Shown: one piece after another, positions 6,614-13,579 of the stretch
How positions within the stretch are numbered: the first letter of the stretch is position 1
How the letters are laid out: each line of letters starts with the position of its first letter
Assembly (NCBI GenBank): GCA_964415045.1
Contig: CAYPZL010000158.1
Location: forward strand, 1 to 13,579
Source of the DNA: CAYPZL01 sp964415045
Lineage (GTDB): Bacteria > Planctomycetota > Phycisphaerae > Sedimentisphaerales > Anaerobacaceae
Length of the DNA stretch: 13,579 nucleotides
Direction of reading: 5' to 3'
Translations under genes and position numbers: made by a program
The notes under the pieces: generated by a model
What the model was told of the DNA's origin: nothing
Database searches by the model: none
Seen by the model: only the letters and a program-made list of their open reading frames with translations

Positions 6614-8263
6614 ATGAACAACGCCCATCGATGCATCGTTTCGATTTTGGTGCCCCTGGCCGCTTCCGCCACTGCCATCGCCGCAAAGCAACGTGTCGCT
6701 CTCTACAACGTGCATGAGGTTGCGTTTGCCGGTCCCACCTTTGGGCCGGCGGATGTTCCGGGGCGGGATGTGGAGTTGGTGACGCAGTGGCGGCATGAGA
6801 GTGGGCAACCGGTCTACAGGGTGCATGGGTTCTGGGACGGCGACGGGAAAGGCGGGACCTCGGGCAACGTGTTCAAGGTGCGCTTTTGTCCGACGAAGAC
6901 CGGCAAGTGGACGCTGGTCGAGACGACGTCCAACAAGTCCGAGCTGAACGGGCAACGCGAAGGATACGCTATCACCTGCGTTGATTCGGAGCACCCGGGT
7001 TTCTGGATCGTGGATCGCCGGCGCACGAGCGGGCGGTGGTACCGGCGGTCCGACGGCTCGCATCCCTACATCTTCGGCAATACGATGTACAGCTTTCTGT
7101 CCGAGCGCAACAACAAAGGTCCCAGCGGCGGCAACGTCGCCGACGACATCCGGGGCAACGCGGGGTACTTCAAGAAAGTGCGTTTCTCGATCACGGGCGA
7201 CCGTTATCCTCATCCGCAGGTCAAGCCTTTCCTCGACGACGCGGGCCGGCCCACCGACGACGGGGACTTCTCGCATCGACCCAATCCCGCGTGGTTCCAC
7301 GGCCGCGTCGACGTGGCGGTCAGAGAAGCGTACGAACACGATCTCATTGCCGACCTGATCCTCAACGGCCCGGACACCGAGGACTCGCGCTCCGTGCTGA
7401 AGGCCGGACACAACGGCGGCGACCCCACGCCCCTGCTGAGATACATCGCCGCCCGCTACGGAAGCTATCCCAACGTCTGGATCTGCCTGGCCAACGAATT
7501 CGATATCAAGAGGCCCAAGTACACGCCCAAACAAATCGCCCGCTTCGGCCGCATCATGAGGCAGTTCCTGCCCTACCCGACGCCCATGAGCGTCCACGCA
7601 AGTCAGCGAGACTGGCACGCCCAACTCAACACAAAGCCGGCCTGGCACGACCACGTCATCATCCAGAAGAAAATCAAGAAACTGCCCATCGCCGCCGACT
7701 GGGTGTCGCGCAACCATGCGATCGGGGGCAACGTCCCCGTCATCGACGACGAGCTCGCCTACGAGGGCGCCGGGGACGGCTGGAGCGAGGCCGACGTAAT
7801 CGAAGCGCACCTCGGCGCGTTCCTGGGCGGCGGCTACGGCACCACCGGGCACAAGCCGGCGAGCAAGCAGGGACATTACTTCTGGGGCCGCTTCCGGGCC
7901 GTCGAGCACAAGGCTGCCGACAACCTGCTCTGGCTGCGCCGCGTCATCGATGAGAACATTGCCTTCTGGCGCATGACGCCCGTGAACGATCCCGATCCCG
8001 CCGACGCGACCATCGGCATCTTCGCCAACGTCCACCCGGATTTCCGCGCGCTGGCCTGGGAAGGAAAGGAATACGTCCTCGGTACGAATCAGGCTCGTGC
8101 GAAAATCAAAGCCGCGCTGCCCGCCGGCACATGGCAAACCACGCGCTACGACGTTCTCAGCAAGCAGAAGACGAACATCGGCACGAACGCGGCGGGGACG
8201 TTTCTCTTCGACGCCCCCCACCGTCGCGCCGTGCTCTTTCATTTCAAACGTATACAGGAATAG
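6614..8263 (+). CDS. secreted DUF5060 glycosidase with clan-A-like NE and E motifs
   Basis: Predicted 549-residue exported protein, first gene of a three-gene operon. The ATG at 6614 is chosen because AAGGAG (6603-6608) lies 5 bases upstream; an earlier in-frame start at 6569 has none. The signal peptide spans residues about 1-24 (CIVSILVPLAASATAIAA). Residues about 30-122 form a DUF5060 domain (VALYNVHEVAF, VYRVHGFWDGDG, FKVRFCPTKTGKWTL). Residues about 150-455 form a TIM-barrel-like catalytic region with WICLANEFD at 289-297, where N294-E295 resembles the acid/base pair of clan GH-A enzymes, and VPVIDDELAYEG at 374-385, where E380 is a candidate nucleophile. Residues about 465-545 form a small C-terminal beta domain. 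It shares its layout with the protein at 3212-4876 but differs in catalytic motifs, so the two probably act on different linkages. The stop at 8261-8263 overlaps the ribosome site of the next gene, indicating coupled expression. Confidence 0.85.
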   Translation: MNNAHRCIVSILVPLAASATAIAAKQRVALYNVHEVAFAGPTFGPADVPGRDVELVTQWRHESGQPVYRVHGFWDGDGKGGTSGNVFKVRFCPTKTGKWTLVETTSNKSELNGQREGYAITCVDSEHPGFWIVDRRRTSGRWYRRSDGSHPYIFGNTMYSFLSERNNKGPSGGNVADDIRGNAGYFKKVRFSITGDRYPHPQVKPFLDDAGRPTDDGDFSHRPNPAWFHGRVDVAVREAYEHDLIADLILNGPDTEDSRSVLKAGHNGGDPTPLLRYIAARYGSYPNVWICLANEFDIKRPKYTPKQIARFGRIMRQFLPYPTPMSVHASQRDWHAQLNTKPAWHDHVIIQKKIKKLPIAADWVSRNHAIGGNVPVIDDELAYEGAGDGWSEADVIEAHLGAFLGGGYGTTGHKPASKQGHYFWGRFRAVEHKAADNLLWLRRVIDENIAFWRMTPVNDPDPADATIGIFANVHPDFRALAWEGKEYVLGTNQARAKIKAALPAGTWQTTRYDVLSKQKTNIGTNAAGTFLFDAPHRRAVLFHFKRIQE

Positions 8264-8275
8264 GAGCCTACCGCA

Positions 8276-9313
8276 ATGAAGCTCCGCGTTGCAGCGATAG
8301 TCACGCTCGTCATTCTGTTTGGCGTTTGTTGCGCCGGCGCGAAGGCGGCGCACGATCCGAATCGCGTGGTGCGCATCGCCGTGCTCCAGGCGGGCACCGC
8401 CCACAGCAGCTCGCGCAACCCCGGCTGCGACGCGAACTTCCGCCTGCTCGCGGGTCTGGCCCGACAGGCCGCCAAAGCAAGGCCCGACATCATCGTCTTT
8501 CCGGAATACGCCATCTCCGGGTGGCCCTATCCGCCGGAGCACGTCATGAACGGCCTGGCCGAAACCATTCCCGGCAACGGACCCTGGTACGCCCGCTACC
8601 GGGCCCTGGCGGCAGAGATCAAAACGGCCGTGCTGGGCTGGCTGGTCGAGGCGGATGCCGGCAAGCTCTACAACTGCGCGTTCCTGATCGATGAAGCCGG
8701 CCGCTTCGTCGGCAAGTATCGAAAAGTGCACGCCAATCTTGGCGAGCAGACCTGGTGGGGCTGGTCCCAGGGCCGGACGCTCGCGCCCATCGAGTACGAC
8801 GGCGTCAAGTACGGGATCAGCATCTGCTCGGACATGTGGTTCCCGGAGACCGTGCGCTGCGAGGAGCTGCTCGGCGCCAACGTCATCCTCCACCTCTCCA
8901 TCGGCGACGACATGGGCCACATCGTTCCGGCGCGGGCCTTCGACAGCGAGATTCCCATCGTGATGGCCATCTTCCAGGGCGGTTCCTACGCCGTCGATTC
9001 TCAGGGCAAGCGGCTCGGAAAACTGCCCGCCGAAAAGCCCGGCTGGAGGGTCTTCGAGTTCCGCCCTTTCACAATGCAAATCGGCAGGAAATACGGCGGG
9101 CTCTGGATCCCCAAGCTCGGCCAGAAGAACCTGCGCAACGTCGAGGCCTACCGCATCCTGGTCGACCCGAACACGCGTCCGCCCTGGACGCAAATCTTCC
9201 TCGACGACGACGGCAGACCACAAACGCGCGAGCAATTGCTCCGGCGTTTCAAGGGACGCTACGACGCGCGCGACCCGGACGGACACACGACGAGAGGAAC
9301 CACGCGCAAATGA
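8276..9313 (+). CDS. secreted nitrilase-superfamily carbon-nitrogen hydrolase
   Basis: A 345-residue member of the nitrilase/amidase superfamily, which hydrolyses amide, carbamoyl or nitrile C-N bonds through a Glu-Lys-Cys triad. All three residues are visible: E77 in IVFPEYAISG, K150 in KYRKVHAN and C184 in YGISICSDMWFPE. The core fold runs about 31-275, with the usual start VVRIAVLQAG; the remaining 70 residues are an extension. Unusually for this mostly cytoplasmic family, the N-terminus is a clear signal peptide (KLR, hydrophobic to about 20, then AKAA), so the enzyme should act outside the cytoplasm. No convincing lipobox is present. The start is supported by GGAG at 8263-8266, overlapping the previous stop codon, 9 bases before the ATG. 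Its last codons overlap the next gene by ATGA (9310-9313). Superfamily and active site are secure. The substrate is unknown; an amidated or N-acyl sugar derivative would fit the context but is inference. Confidence 0.9.
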   Translation: MKLRVAAIVTLVILFGVCCAGAKAAHDPNRVVRIAVLQAGTAHSSSRNPGCDANFRLLAGLARQAAKARPDIIVFPEYAISGWPYPPEHVMNGLAETIPGNGPWYARYRALAAEIKTAVLGWLVEADAGKLYNCAFLIDEAGRFVGKYRKVHANLGEQTWWGWSQGRTLAPIEYDGVKYGISICSDMWFPETVRCEELLGANVILHLSIGDDMGHIVPARAFDSEIPIVMAIFQGGSYAVDSQGKRLGKLPAEKPGWRVFEFRPFTMQIGRKYGGLWIPKLGQKNLRNVEAYRILVDPNTRPPWTQIFLDDDGRPQTREQLLRRFKGRYDARDPDGHTTRGTTRK

Positions 9314-10698
9314 GCATCGCATTGGATTACCAGGAACTGCTGCGAACACTTCCGCCGGCCCGTACGATGCCGGAAGCGCGGGCGCACATTCGCCGGATGA
9401 ACGAGGAGGCCGGTGACAAGCTCGTGGTTCTGGACGACGACCCGACCGGCTGCCAGACCGTTCACGACGTCACGGTGCTGACCGAGTGGCCGGACGATCT
9501 GCTGGCCAAAACCGCCGACGCAAACGATTGCTTCTACGTCCTGACGAACTCCCGGGCCTTCTCGAAGCAGCAGGCCGTCCGGATCAATCGTGGCGTCGTG
9601 GAGCACCTCCTGCGGCAGCTCCCGCGCGAGCGACTGAAGATCGTCAGCCGCAGCGATTCGACGCTGCGTGGCCATTTCACCGCGGAAACGCGTGTCCTGA
9701 TCGATCTGCTCGGACCCTTCGACGGGCTGCTCGTCGTCCCCTACTTCAAAGCGGGAGGCCGGCTGACCGCCAACGATACGCACTACGTCCTGCACGACGG
9801 CACGCTGGTGCCGGCCCATGAGACCGAGTTTGCACGGGACCCCGTTTTTGGATTCAAGAGTTCGCATTTGCCGGCCTACGTCGAAGAAAAATCCGAAGGA
9901 CTCTGGAAGAAAGAGGACGCGATCAGCATCACACTGCACGACATTCGCGAAGGCGGCCCGGACCGGGTCCTCGAGAAGCTCGTGACCGCCGACAATGCCC
10001 GGCCCGTCATCCTCAACGCGCTGTGCGACGAGGACCTGGAGATCGCGGTCCTCGGCTTGTGCCGGGCCGAAGCGACGGGCAAGCGGTTCCTCTATCGCAC
10101 CGCCGCCTCGTTCGTCAAGATCAGGGCGGGCATGGAAGACATTCCGCTCTGCGAGCCGCCGGCGCCGGCGGGCAAGGGCCTCGTCGTGGTCGGTTCGCAC
10201 GTGGAGAAGACCACCCGGCAATTCCGTGCGCTCGTGCGCCGGGCGGACATCGCCCGCATCGAGGTGCTGGTCAAGGACGTCCTCGGTGACGGACGCACGC
10301 ACGCCCGCGACGAAGCGGTCCGGGCAATCGATGTGGCGCTGGCGCAGAACCGGTCGGCCGTGCTATGCACCGAGCGGCGGTACGCCCTTTCGGGCAGCGA
10401 TGAGCAGCGACTCCGCGCCGGTGTGGAAATTTCCGACTTCCTCTGCGCGGTCGTGAGGTCCCTGAAACATACGCCCGATTTCGTCATCTCCAAGGGCGGC
10501 ATCACCTCGTGTGACGTCGCACAGAAGGGCCTCGGCGTGAAAGAGGCCCTCGTTCTCGGCCAGATCCTGCCCGGCGTGCCGCTCTGGCGGCTCGGGCCCG
10601 AGAGCAAGTACCCGGGACTGCTGTACGTCGTGTTTCCCGGAAACGTCGGCGGCGACGAGGCGCTGTACGAAGCGTACGCAAAATTCGCAAAACGATAG
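9310..10698 (+). CDS. four-carbon acid sugar kinase (DUF1537 family)
   Basis: A 462-residue cytoplasmic kinase with no signal peptide. The family phosphorylates C4 sugar acids such as threonate, erythronate or 2-oxo-tetronate with ATP (DtnK, DenK and OtnK are characterised members). The N-terminal substrate domain carries LDDDPTG at 41-47, ISRSDSTLRGH-type motif at 113-122 (VSRSDSTLRGH) and VVPYFKAGGR at 142-151. The C-terminal nucleotide domain carries VVVGSH at 292-297, SKGGITS at 394-400 and FPGNVGG at 442-448. Length and motif order match complete members. The ATG at 9310 overlaps the preceding stop (ATGA), and AGGAA at 9295-9299 is a plausible ribosome site, so translation is probably coupled. 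The usual partners (C4 acid dehydrogenase, isomerase, aldolase or PdxA2-type enzyme) are not in the window. The precise substrate cannot be read, so no gene symbol is given. Confidence 0.93.
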   Translation: MSIALDYQELLRTLPPARTMPEARAHIRRMNEEAGDKLVVLDDDPTGCQTVHDVTVLTEWPDDLLAKTADANDCFYVLTNSRAFSKQQAVRINRGVVEHLLRQLPRERLKIVSRSDSTLRGHFTAETRVLIDLLGPFDGLLVVPYFKAGGRLTANDTHYVLHDGTLVPAHETEFARDPVFGFKSSHLPAYVEEKSEGLWKKEDAISITLHDIREGGPDRVLEKLVTADNARPVILNALCDEDLEIAVLGLCRAEATGKRFLYRTAASFVKIRAGMEDIPLCEPPAPAGKGLVVVGSHVEKTTRQFRALVRRADIARIEVLVKDVLGDGRTHARDEAVRAIDVALAQNRSAVLCTERRYALSGSDEQRLRAGVEISDFLCAVVRSLKHTPDFVISKGGITSCDVAQKGLGVKEALVLGQILPGVPLWRLGPESKYPGLLYVVFPGNVGGDEALYEAYAKFAKR

Positions 10699-10702
10699 CA
10701 GC

Positions 10703-10722
10703 CATGGCAAAACAAAGCCATG
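10703..10722. terminator. hairpin just downstream of the kinase stop
   Basis: CATGGC (10703-10708) pairs perfectly with GCCATG (10717-10722) around the loop AAAACAAA, starting five bases after the kinase stop codon. No T-run follows, so it is a weak terminator candidate or a 3'-end stabilising hairpin for the operon transcript. Confidence 0.3.
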
Positions 10723-10740
10723 AAACGTAAACCAGGGAAA

Positions 10741-10794
10741 TCAAAGATCAAAGATGAGGATAGCAGGTAGTTGAGATGTTTGTCTTGCAGCCAT
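10741..10794 (-). other. 17-codon minus-strand frame with a perfect ribosome site
   Basis: On the minus strand a perfect AAGGAGG (10807-10801) lies 6 bases before the ATG at 10794, which opens the frame MAARQTSQLPAILIFDL and stops at 10741. A second in-frame ATG at 10848 also has GGAG 8 bases upstream and would give 35 residues. The same seven-base ribosome site precedes two clearly real genes here (3212-4876 and the gene at 11911). The frame dissolves into an ATCAAAG-type tandem repeat at its end. It may be the surviving start of a deleted gene, a small peptide or chance. No family is recognised. Confidence 0.2.
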
Positions 10795-11604
10795 GGTGAG
10801 CCTCCTTGCCAATAAGGGTATCCCCCGGGACGCGACTGAGGGGCGCATGCGTTGTTCTCCGTTGGCCTCCTTTCTCTCCGAATTGTCTCTGCGTTGTTGC
10901 GGAGAGTGATTCGAGTCTTCAACTGTCCGCGTCAGACAACAGGCAGAAATCAAGCCCATCGGGCCCGGGACGCCGGCCCCGAATTGTCATGATGAACCTA
11001 CCTTGTTGTCGTTATGACGAACTATTCTGGCGTGCGCAGGAACCTCCGTTTCTGACGCACTCACGCGGCGGCCCACAGCATTGCATGTCGCCTGGTCCCT
11101 GCCGCATGCGTAGATTGTATGCACCGACAAGAGAGCAAGTCAATCGTGACAACTGCGTTGCGCGTAGTCAATTCGGATGACACATGAGGCCGCCGTTGAA
11201 CATTAGCGTGCTCTGGCGCGAGATCGGCGACAACGCCGGGATTTACCGCGACACGCCGATCGGCATCGACGACGTGGAGGGGCTTCGCATCGGGCAGTAC
11301 CTCGACCTGCCGCTATCGCTCTCGGCGGGCGCTTCAGCCCGGTTGGGCTCGGTGTTCTCAGTGACTGTGAATTTGGGAATGCGAGGGCGGTGGGCTTTGA
11401 ATTGATTGAGGATGATTGATGATTGATCGAAAACCGCGAAGCGTGAAGCGTGTTTTGCTTGCGGTTTGGAGACGGCACCTCGTATTTCGTCGTTCGTATC
11501 TCGCCTTTCTTTGGGGCTTTTTGGGCCGTGATCGCGGCTGCAATGACGTTCTCAGACGCCGCCAGGTGGATCGAGCGTATGGTATTGAGAGGCCGGGACA
11601 TGAC

Positions 11605-11626
11605 GAAATGGCGGTGAAATGGCGGA
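11605..11626. repeat. 11-base tandem repeat, two units
   Basis: GAAATGGCGGT (11605-11615) is followed directly by GAAATGGCGGA (11616-11626), differing only at the last base. It lies in the gene-poor spacer, 20 bases before a T7-G7 homopolymer run. It is probably slippage-derived; no function is evident. Confidence 0.6.
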
Positions 11627-11694
11627 TTGTGCGGGGCGGCGGCAAATTTTTTTGGGGGGGACAAGCCCAGATTTGTGACCAAGGCTATTGAAAT

Positions 11695-11782
11695 CCGGTG
11701 CTGCATGTGGGTATCATAGGCTATATAGCGTGCAGGAGCACCGGCTGTGCGGTTAGATGGGAAATCCTGCAAGAGGACCATC
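11695..11782 (+). promoter_or_regulatory. structured segment upstream of the LamG gene
   Basis: Two hairpins can be drawn. In the first, CCGGTGCT (11695-11702) pairs perfectly with AGCACCGG (11737-11744). Inside it, after a 3-base bulge on the right arm, GCATG (11703-11707) pairs with CGTGC (11729-11733) with one G-U pair, leaving a 21-base loop. In the second, GATGG (11756-11760) pairs with CCATC (11778-11782), and inside it TCCT (11765-11768) pairs with AGGA (11774-11777). They lie 130-215 bases before the ATG at 11911 on the same strand. This could be a structured leader RNA acting on the LamG gene. The first loop also contains TATATA (11722-11727), so the alternative is a promoter -10 inside a DNA palindrome. 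No known riboswitch class was recognised. Confidence 0.4.
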
Positions 11783-11910
11783 GGCTCGGTCAGTCCGGCG
11801 CCTCATGTAGGCAAAGGGCTGTTGTCGCAACGTGCCGCGGAGGGAGTGTCGTCGGTGTCCAGGCGAGGGCAATTCACAGGGTGCCAACTTTGGCAGAAGG
11901 AGGATGTATC

Positions 11911-13579
11911 ATGTTCAAGCGATCATTTCTTGTGTGCCTCTCTATCTTGATCCTGGGCTCGGCCGGATCGGCGATGGCCGCATCCGACCCCAGCCTCGTG
12001 GGCTGGTGGACGTTCGACGAGGATTCCGGCACCACCGCGATGGATTCCTCAGGTAGTGGCCCCGACATCCCGCTGGTGAATACGACCTGGGAAGAGGGGT
12101 ATTTGGGAGGTGCCGTACATTTCCATGGCGAGGGCTATGGACAAGATACGGCTTTTACCTTCAGCGAGAATGCCATCACGGTATGTGCCTGGGTGTGGCA
12201 CGATGCGTTCGTGGCCGGTCAAGTCGAGCGATACGTGACGATTGGCCCGGAAGTCGCGGTCATTCGCAGGAACTCCGATGGACGACTACACTTCTACGCC
12301 ACCGTCGGCGGCTCGTTCTCGCACATTTACGTGAGCGACGTTCTCACGGAAGGCCAGTGGCACCACGTTGCGGGCACCTGGGACGGGACCACCCAGATCC
12401 TCTATCTCGACGGCGTGGAACTTGCCAGGCTGACGCCTGCGGGTGTTCTGGCCGGTGGAACGATGATCCGGCTCAGTAGTCCGGATGGAGAGCCCCTGAA
12501 TGGGATGTTGGACGACGCTCGCATCTACAACCGTGCGCTGTCGCAGGATGAGATCCTGAGCCTGATGTCAACCGAGCCGGCGACGTCCGCCTTCGGACCG
12601 TCTCCCAAAGACGGGGCCATGGTGGGACAGACAACGGTGCAGCTTACATGGCGTCCGGGCGAGTCCGCCGCTTCGCACGAGGTCTACTTCGGCGAGAGTT
12701 TCGACGATGTAAGCGAAGGCCTGGTGGAACCGGTCATTACGACGGATGCATCACTTACGGTTGGAACGACGACGCCCTATGCGACAGGGTTGACCCCGGG
12801 CCAGACGTACTACTGGCGAGTCGACGAGGTGAACGATCTCGATCCGAACAGTCCGTGGAAAGGCAGTGTCTGGAGCTTCTGGGTCCAGCCGCTGAAGGCG
12901 TACAATCCCGCTCCGGCCGAGGGGGTCCCGTTTGTCCTGCTCGAACCGGACCTGGCCTGGGAAAGCGGCATGGGCGTCCTGTTTCACACGGTGTTCTTCG
13001 GCGAGAGCTACGAGGAAGTCGATGCCATGACGACCGGCTGGATGACGGCCGCTGCGACCATCGCCCCGGCATCGCCGCAGTTGTACGGACCGCTGGAGGC
13101 CGAAACCACGTATTACTGGCGCGTCGACGAGTTCGCCATGACCGGGGTCACGACCAAGGGCGATATCTGGAGCTTCACGACCGTGCCGGAGATCGCGGTT
13201 GCCGATCCCGACCTGACGGGCTGGTGGACACTCGATGAAGGCGTGGGCGCGACCGCCGTGGATTGGTCCGGGCACGGCCATCATGGCACGCTCGTTGGAG
13301 ATCCGCAGTGGACAGACGGATACCACGGCGGCGCCCTGGAGTTCGACCGTGGCGACTACGTCGAGACGGGCACGAACGCTACCGACCTGGGCATCGACGG
13401 CGGCAAGCCCAAGACGACCATGGCCTGGGCCCTGACCCGCAGCTTCAACGGCGGCGGTCTCTGGGACCTTGGCTCCAACAACGACGGACGCAACTGGTCC
13501 GTACGGACCACGGGCAACCTCAACGAATGGCGCGTCCAGCGCTGGGGCTTCCCGACCTACGATTTCGATGTCACGGTAC
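11911..13579 (+). CDS. secreted LamG/FN3-like multidomain protein, 3' end outside window
   Basis: An open frame of 556 codons that runs off the window end. The start is firm: AAGGAGG (11897-11903) lies 7 bases before the ATG. Residues 1-24 are a signal peptide (FKRSFLVCLSILILGSAGSAMAA). Residues about 27-220 form a LamG-type concanavalin-A-like domain, opening LVGWWTFDEDSGTTAMDSSG and including EGQWHHVAGTWDG near 147-159 and a LNGMLDDARIYNRALS motif near 198-213. Two FN3-like modules follow at about 228-325 and 328-428, each with VYFGES or VFFGES and ending in YYWRVDE (at 300 and 401). A second LamG domain begins near 431 with DLTGWWTLDEG, a near copy of the first opening. Such proteins bind glycans or other surface ligands and are often very large in Phycisphaerae, but no catalytic domain is visible in this portion. 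It has its own ribosome site and long leader, so it is probably a separate transcription unit. Confidence 0.9.
   Translation, partial: MFKRSFLVCLSILILGSAGSAMAASDPSLVGWWTFDEDSGTTAMDSSGSGPDIPLVNTTWEEGYLGGAVHFHGEGYGQDTAFTFSENAITVCAWVWHDAFVAGQVERYVTIGPEVAVIRRNSDGRLHFYATVGGSFSHIYVSDVLTEGQWHHVAGTWDGTTQILYLDGVELARLTPAGVLAGGTMIRLSSPDGEPLNGMLDDARIYNRALSQDEILSLMSTEPATSAFGPSPKDGAMVGQTTVQLTWRPGESAASHEVYFGESFDDVSEGLVEPVITTDASLTVGTTTPYATGLTPGQTYYWRVDEVNDLDPNSPWKGSVWSFWVQPLKAYNPAPAEGVPFVLLEPDLAWESGMGVLFHTVFFGESYEEVDAMTTGWMTAAATIAPASPQLYGPLEAETTYYWRVDEFAMTGVTTKGDIWSFTTVPEIAVADPDLTGWWTLDEGVGATAVDWSGHGHHGTLVGDPQWTDGYHGGALEFDRGDYVETGTNATDLGIDGGKPKTTMAWALTRSFNGGGLWDLGSNNDGRNWSVRTTGNLNEWRVQRWGFPTYDFDVTV

Larger units (their letters stand above)
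10699..11910. other. 1.2-kb stretch without a convincing gene
   Basis: Between the kinase stop and the LamG gene I find no reading frame with both a ribosome site and a recognisable protein, apart from the short minus-strand frame at 10741-10794. The section has a 6-bp hairpin just after the kinase, a 7-base tandem repeat ATCAAAG from 10740, and an inverted repeat CTCTCCG/CGGAGAG at 10874-10906. Further on come GATGATT tandem repeats near 11411-11424, an 11-base tandem repeat at 11605-11626, a T7-G7 run at 11647-11660 and a structured segment at 11695-11782. From about 11200 to 11340 the composition is coding-like and gives a plus frame reading LWREIGDNAGIYRDTPIGIDD, which may be a decayed gene fragment. 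The whole looks like an intergenic graveyard or spacer. Confidence 0.5.

Noticed and set aside
4948..6678. 576-codon open frame on the minus strand
   Set aside because: It is antisense to the MscS-type channel and rich in Asp, Val and Gly runs, as expected for the reverse of a GC-rich membrane gene. No domain is visible.
6533..9349. 938-codon open frame on the minus strand
   Set aside because: It lies opposite three well-supported plus-strand genes with clear domains and ribosome sites. High third-position GC in those genes removes stop codons from this antisense frame; its product has no recognisable domain and is composed like an antisense shadow.
10874..10906. Inverted repeat CTCTCCG/CGGAGAG as a terminator
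   Set aside because: The stem is only 7 bp with a 19-base loop, there is no T-run on either side, and it is about 175 bases beyond the kinase stop.
11416..11691. 91-codon plus-strand frame in the spacer
   Set aside because: It starts with TTG inside a GATGATT tandem repeat, crosses an 11-base tandem repeat and a T7-G7 run, and matches no family I recognise.
11203..11781. 192-codon minus-strand frame in the spacer
   Set aside because: It translates low-complexity tracts, the homopolymer run and tandem repeats into a Ser/Pro/Arg-rich product, with no ribosome site or family resemblance.
11750..11850. Cobalamin or cyclic-di-GMP riboswitch in the LamG leader
   Set aside because: Fragments such as GGGAAATCC and GGCAAAGGG recall those classes, but the conserved cores and helix order of neither are present.

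Overview
The window looks like a chromosome segment from a GC-rich, polysaccharide-degrading bacterium. The likeliest source is a planctomycete of the Phycisphaerae/Sedimentisphaerales type. That placement is inference: it rests on several secreted glycosidase-like proteins with DUF5060 and DUF4038-type domains, a large secreted protein with alternating LamG and FN3-like modules, a nitrilase-family enzyme with a signal peptide, and wide spacers carrying short repeats. No rRNA, tRNA, CRISPR array, transposase or phage gene was seen.

Layout. (1) 1-249 is a leader region with one copy of a 28-bp repeat (53-80), followed by a secreted five-bladed beta-propeller glycosidase of the GH43/GH117 type (250-1650) and a 79-residue membrane protein (1716-1955). 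(2) 2040-2966 on the minus strand is a two-helix membrane protein with an incomplete internal duplication. (3) 3212-4876, also minus, is a secreted DUF5060 plus DUF4038-like glycosidase. Its upstream spacer holds the second, inverted copy of the 28-bp repeat, a palindrome and candidate promoters. (4) 5311-6561 (+) is a YbdG-type MscS channel. (5) 6614-10698 (+) is a tight operon of a second DUF5060 glycosidase, a secreted carbon-nitrogen hydrolase and a four-carbon acid sugar kinase; the last two overlap by ATGA. (6) 10699-11910 is about 1.2 kb without a convincing gene. It holds hairpins, low-complexity tracts and a possible gene remnant, and ends in a structured leader. (7) 11911-13579 is the 5' part of a LamG/FN3-like secreted protein that runs off the window.

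How the parts may fit together. The three secreted glycosidase-like proteins and the LamG protein suggest capture and extracellular breakdown of a complex glycan. The operon adds a secreted amidase-type enzyme and a cytoplasmic kinase for C4 sugar acids, so it may release and then catabolise an acidic or amidated sugar. The substrate cannot be read from sequence. The most notable non-coding signal is the 28-bp repeat with core AGTCC-N3-GGACT. It lies upstream of two separate glycosidase genes, in the same orientation relative to each gene and at a similar distance (about 170 and 185 bp from the start codons), which suggests a shared operator or a dispersed intergenic repeat. Nothing here amounts to a demonstrated new system. 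The operon combination and the shared element are the best leads.
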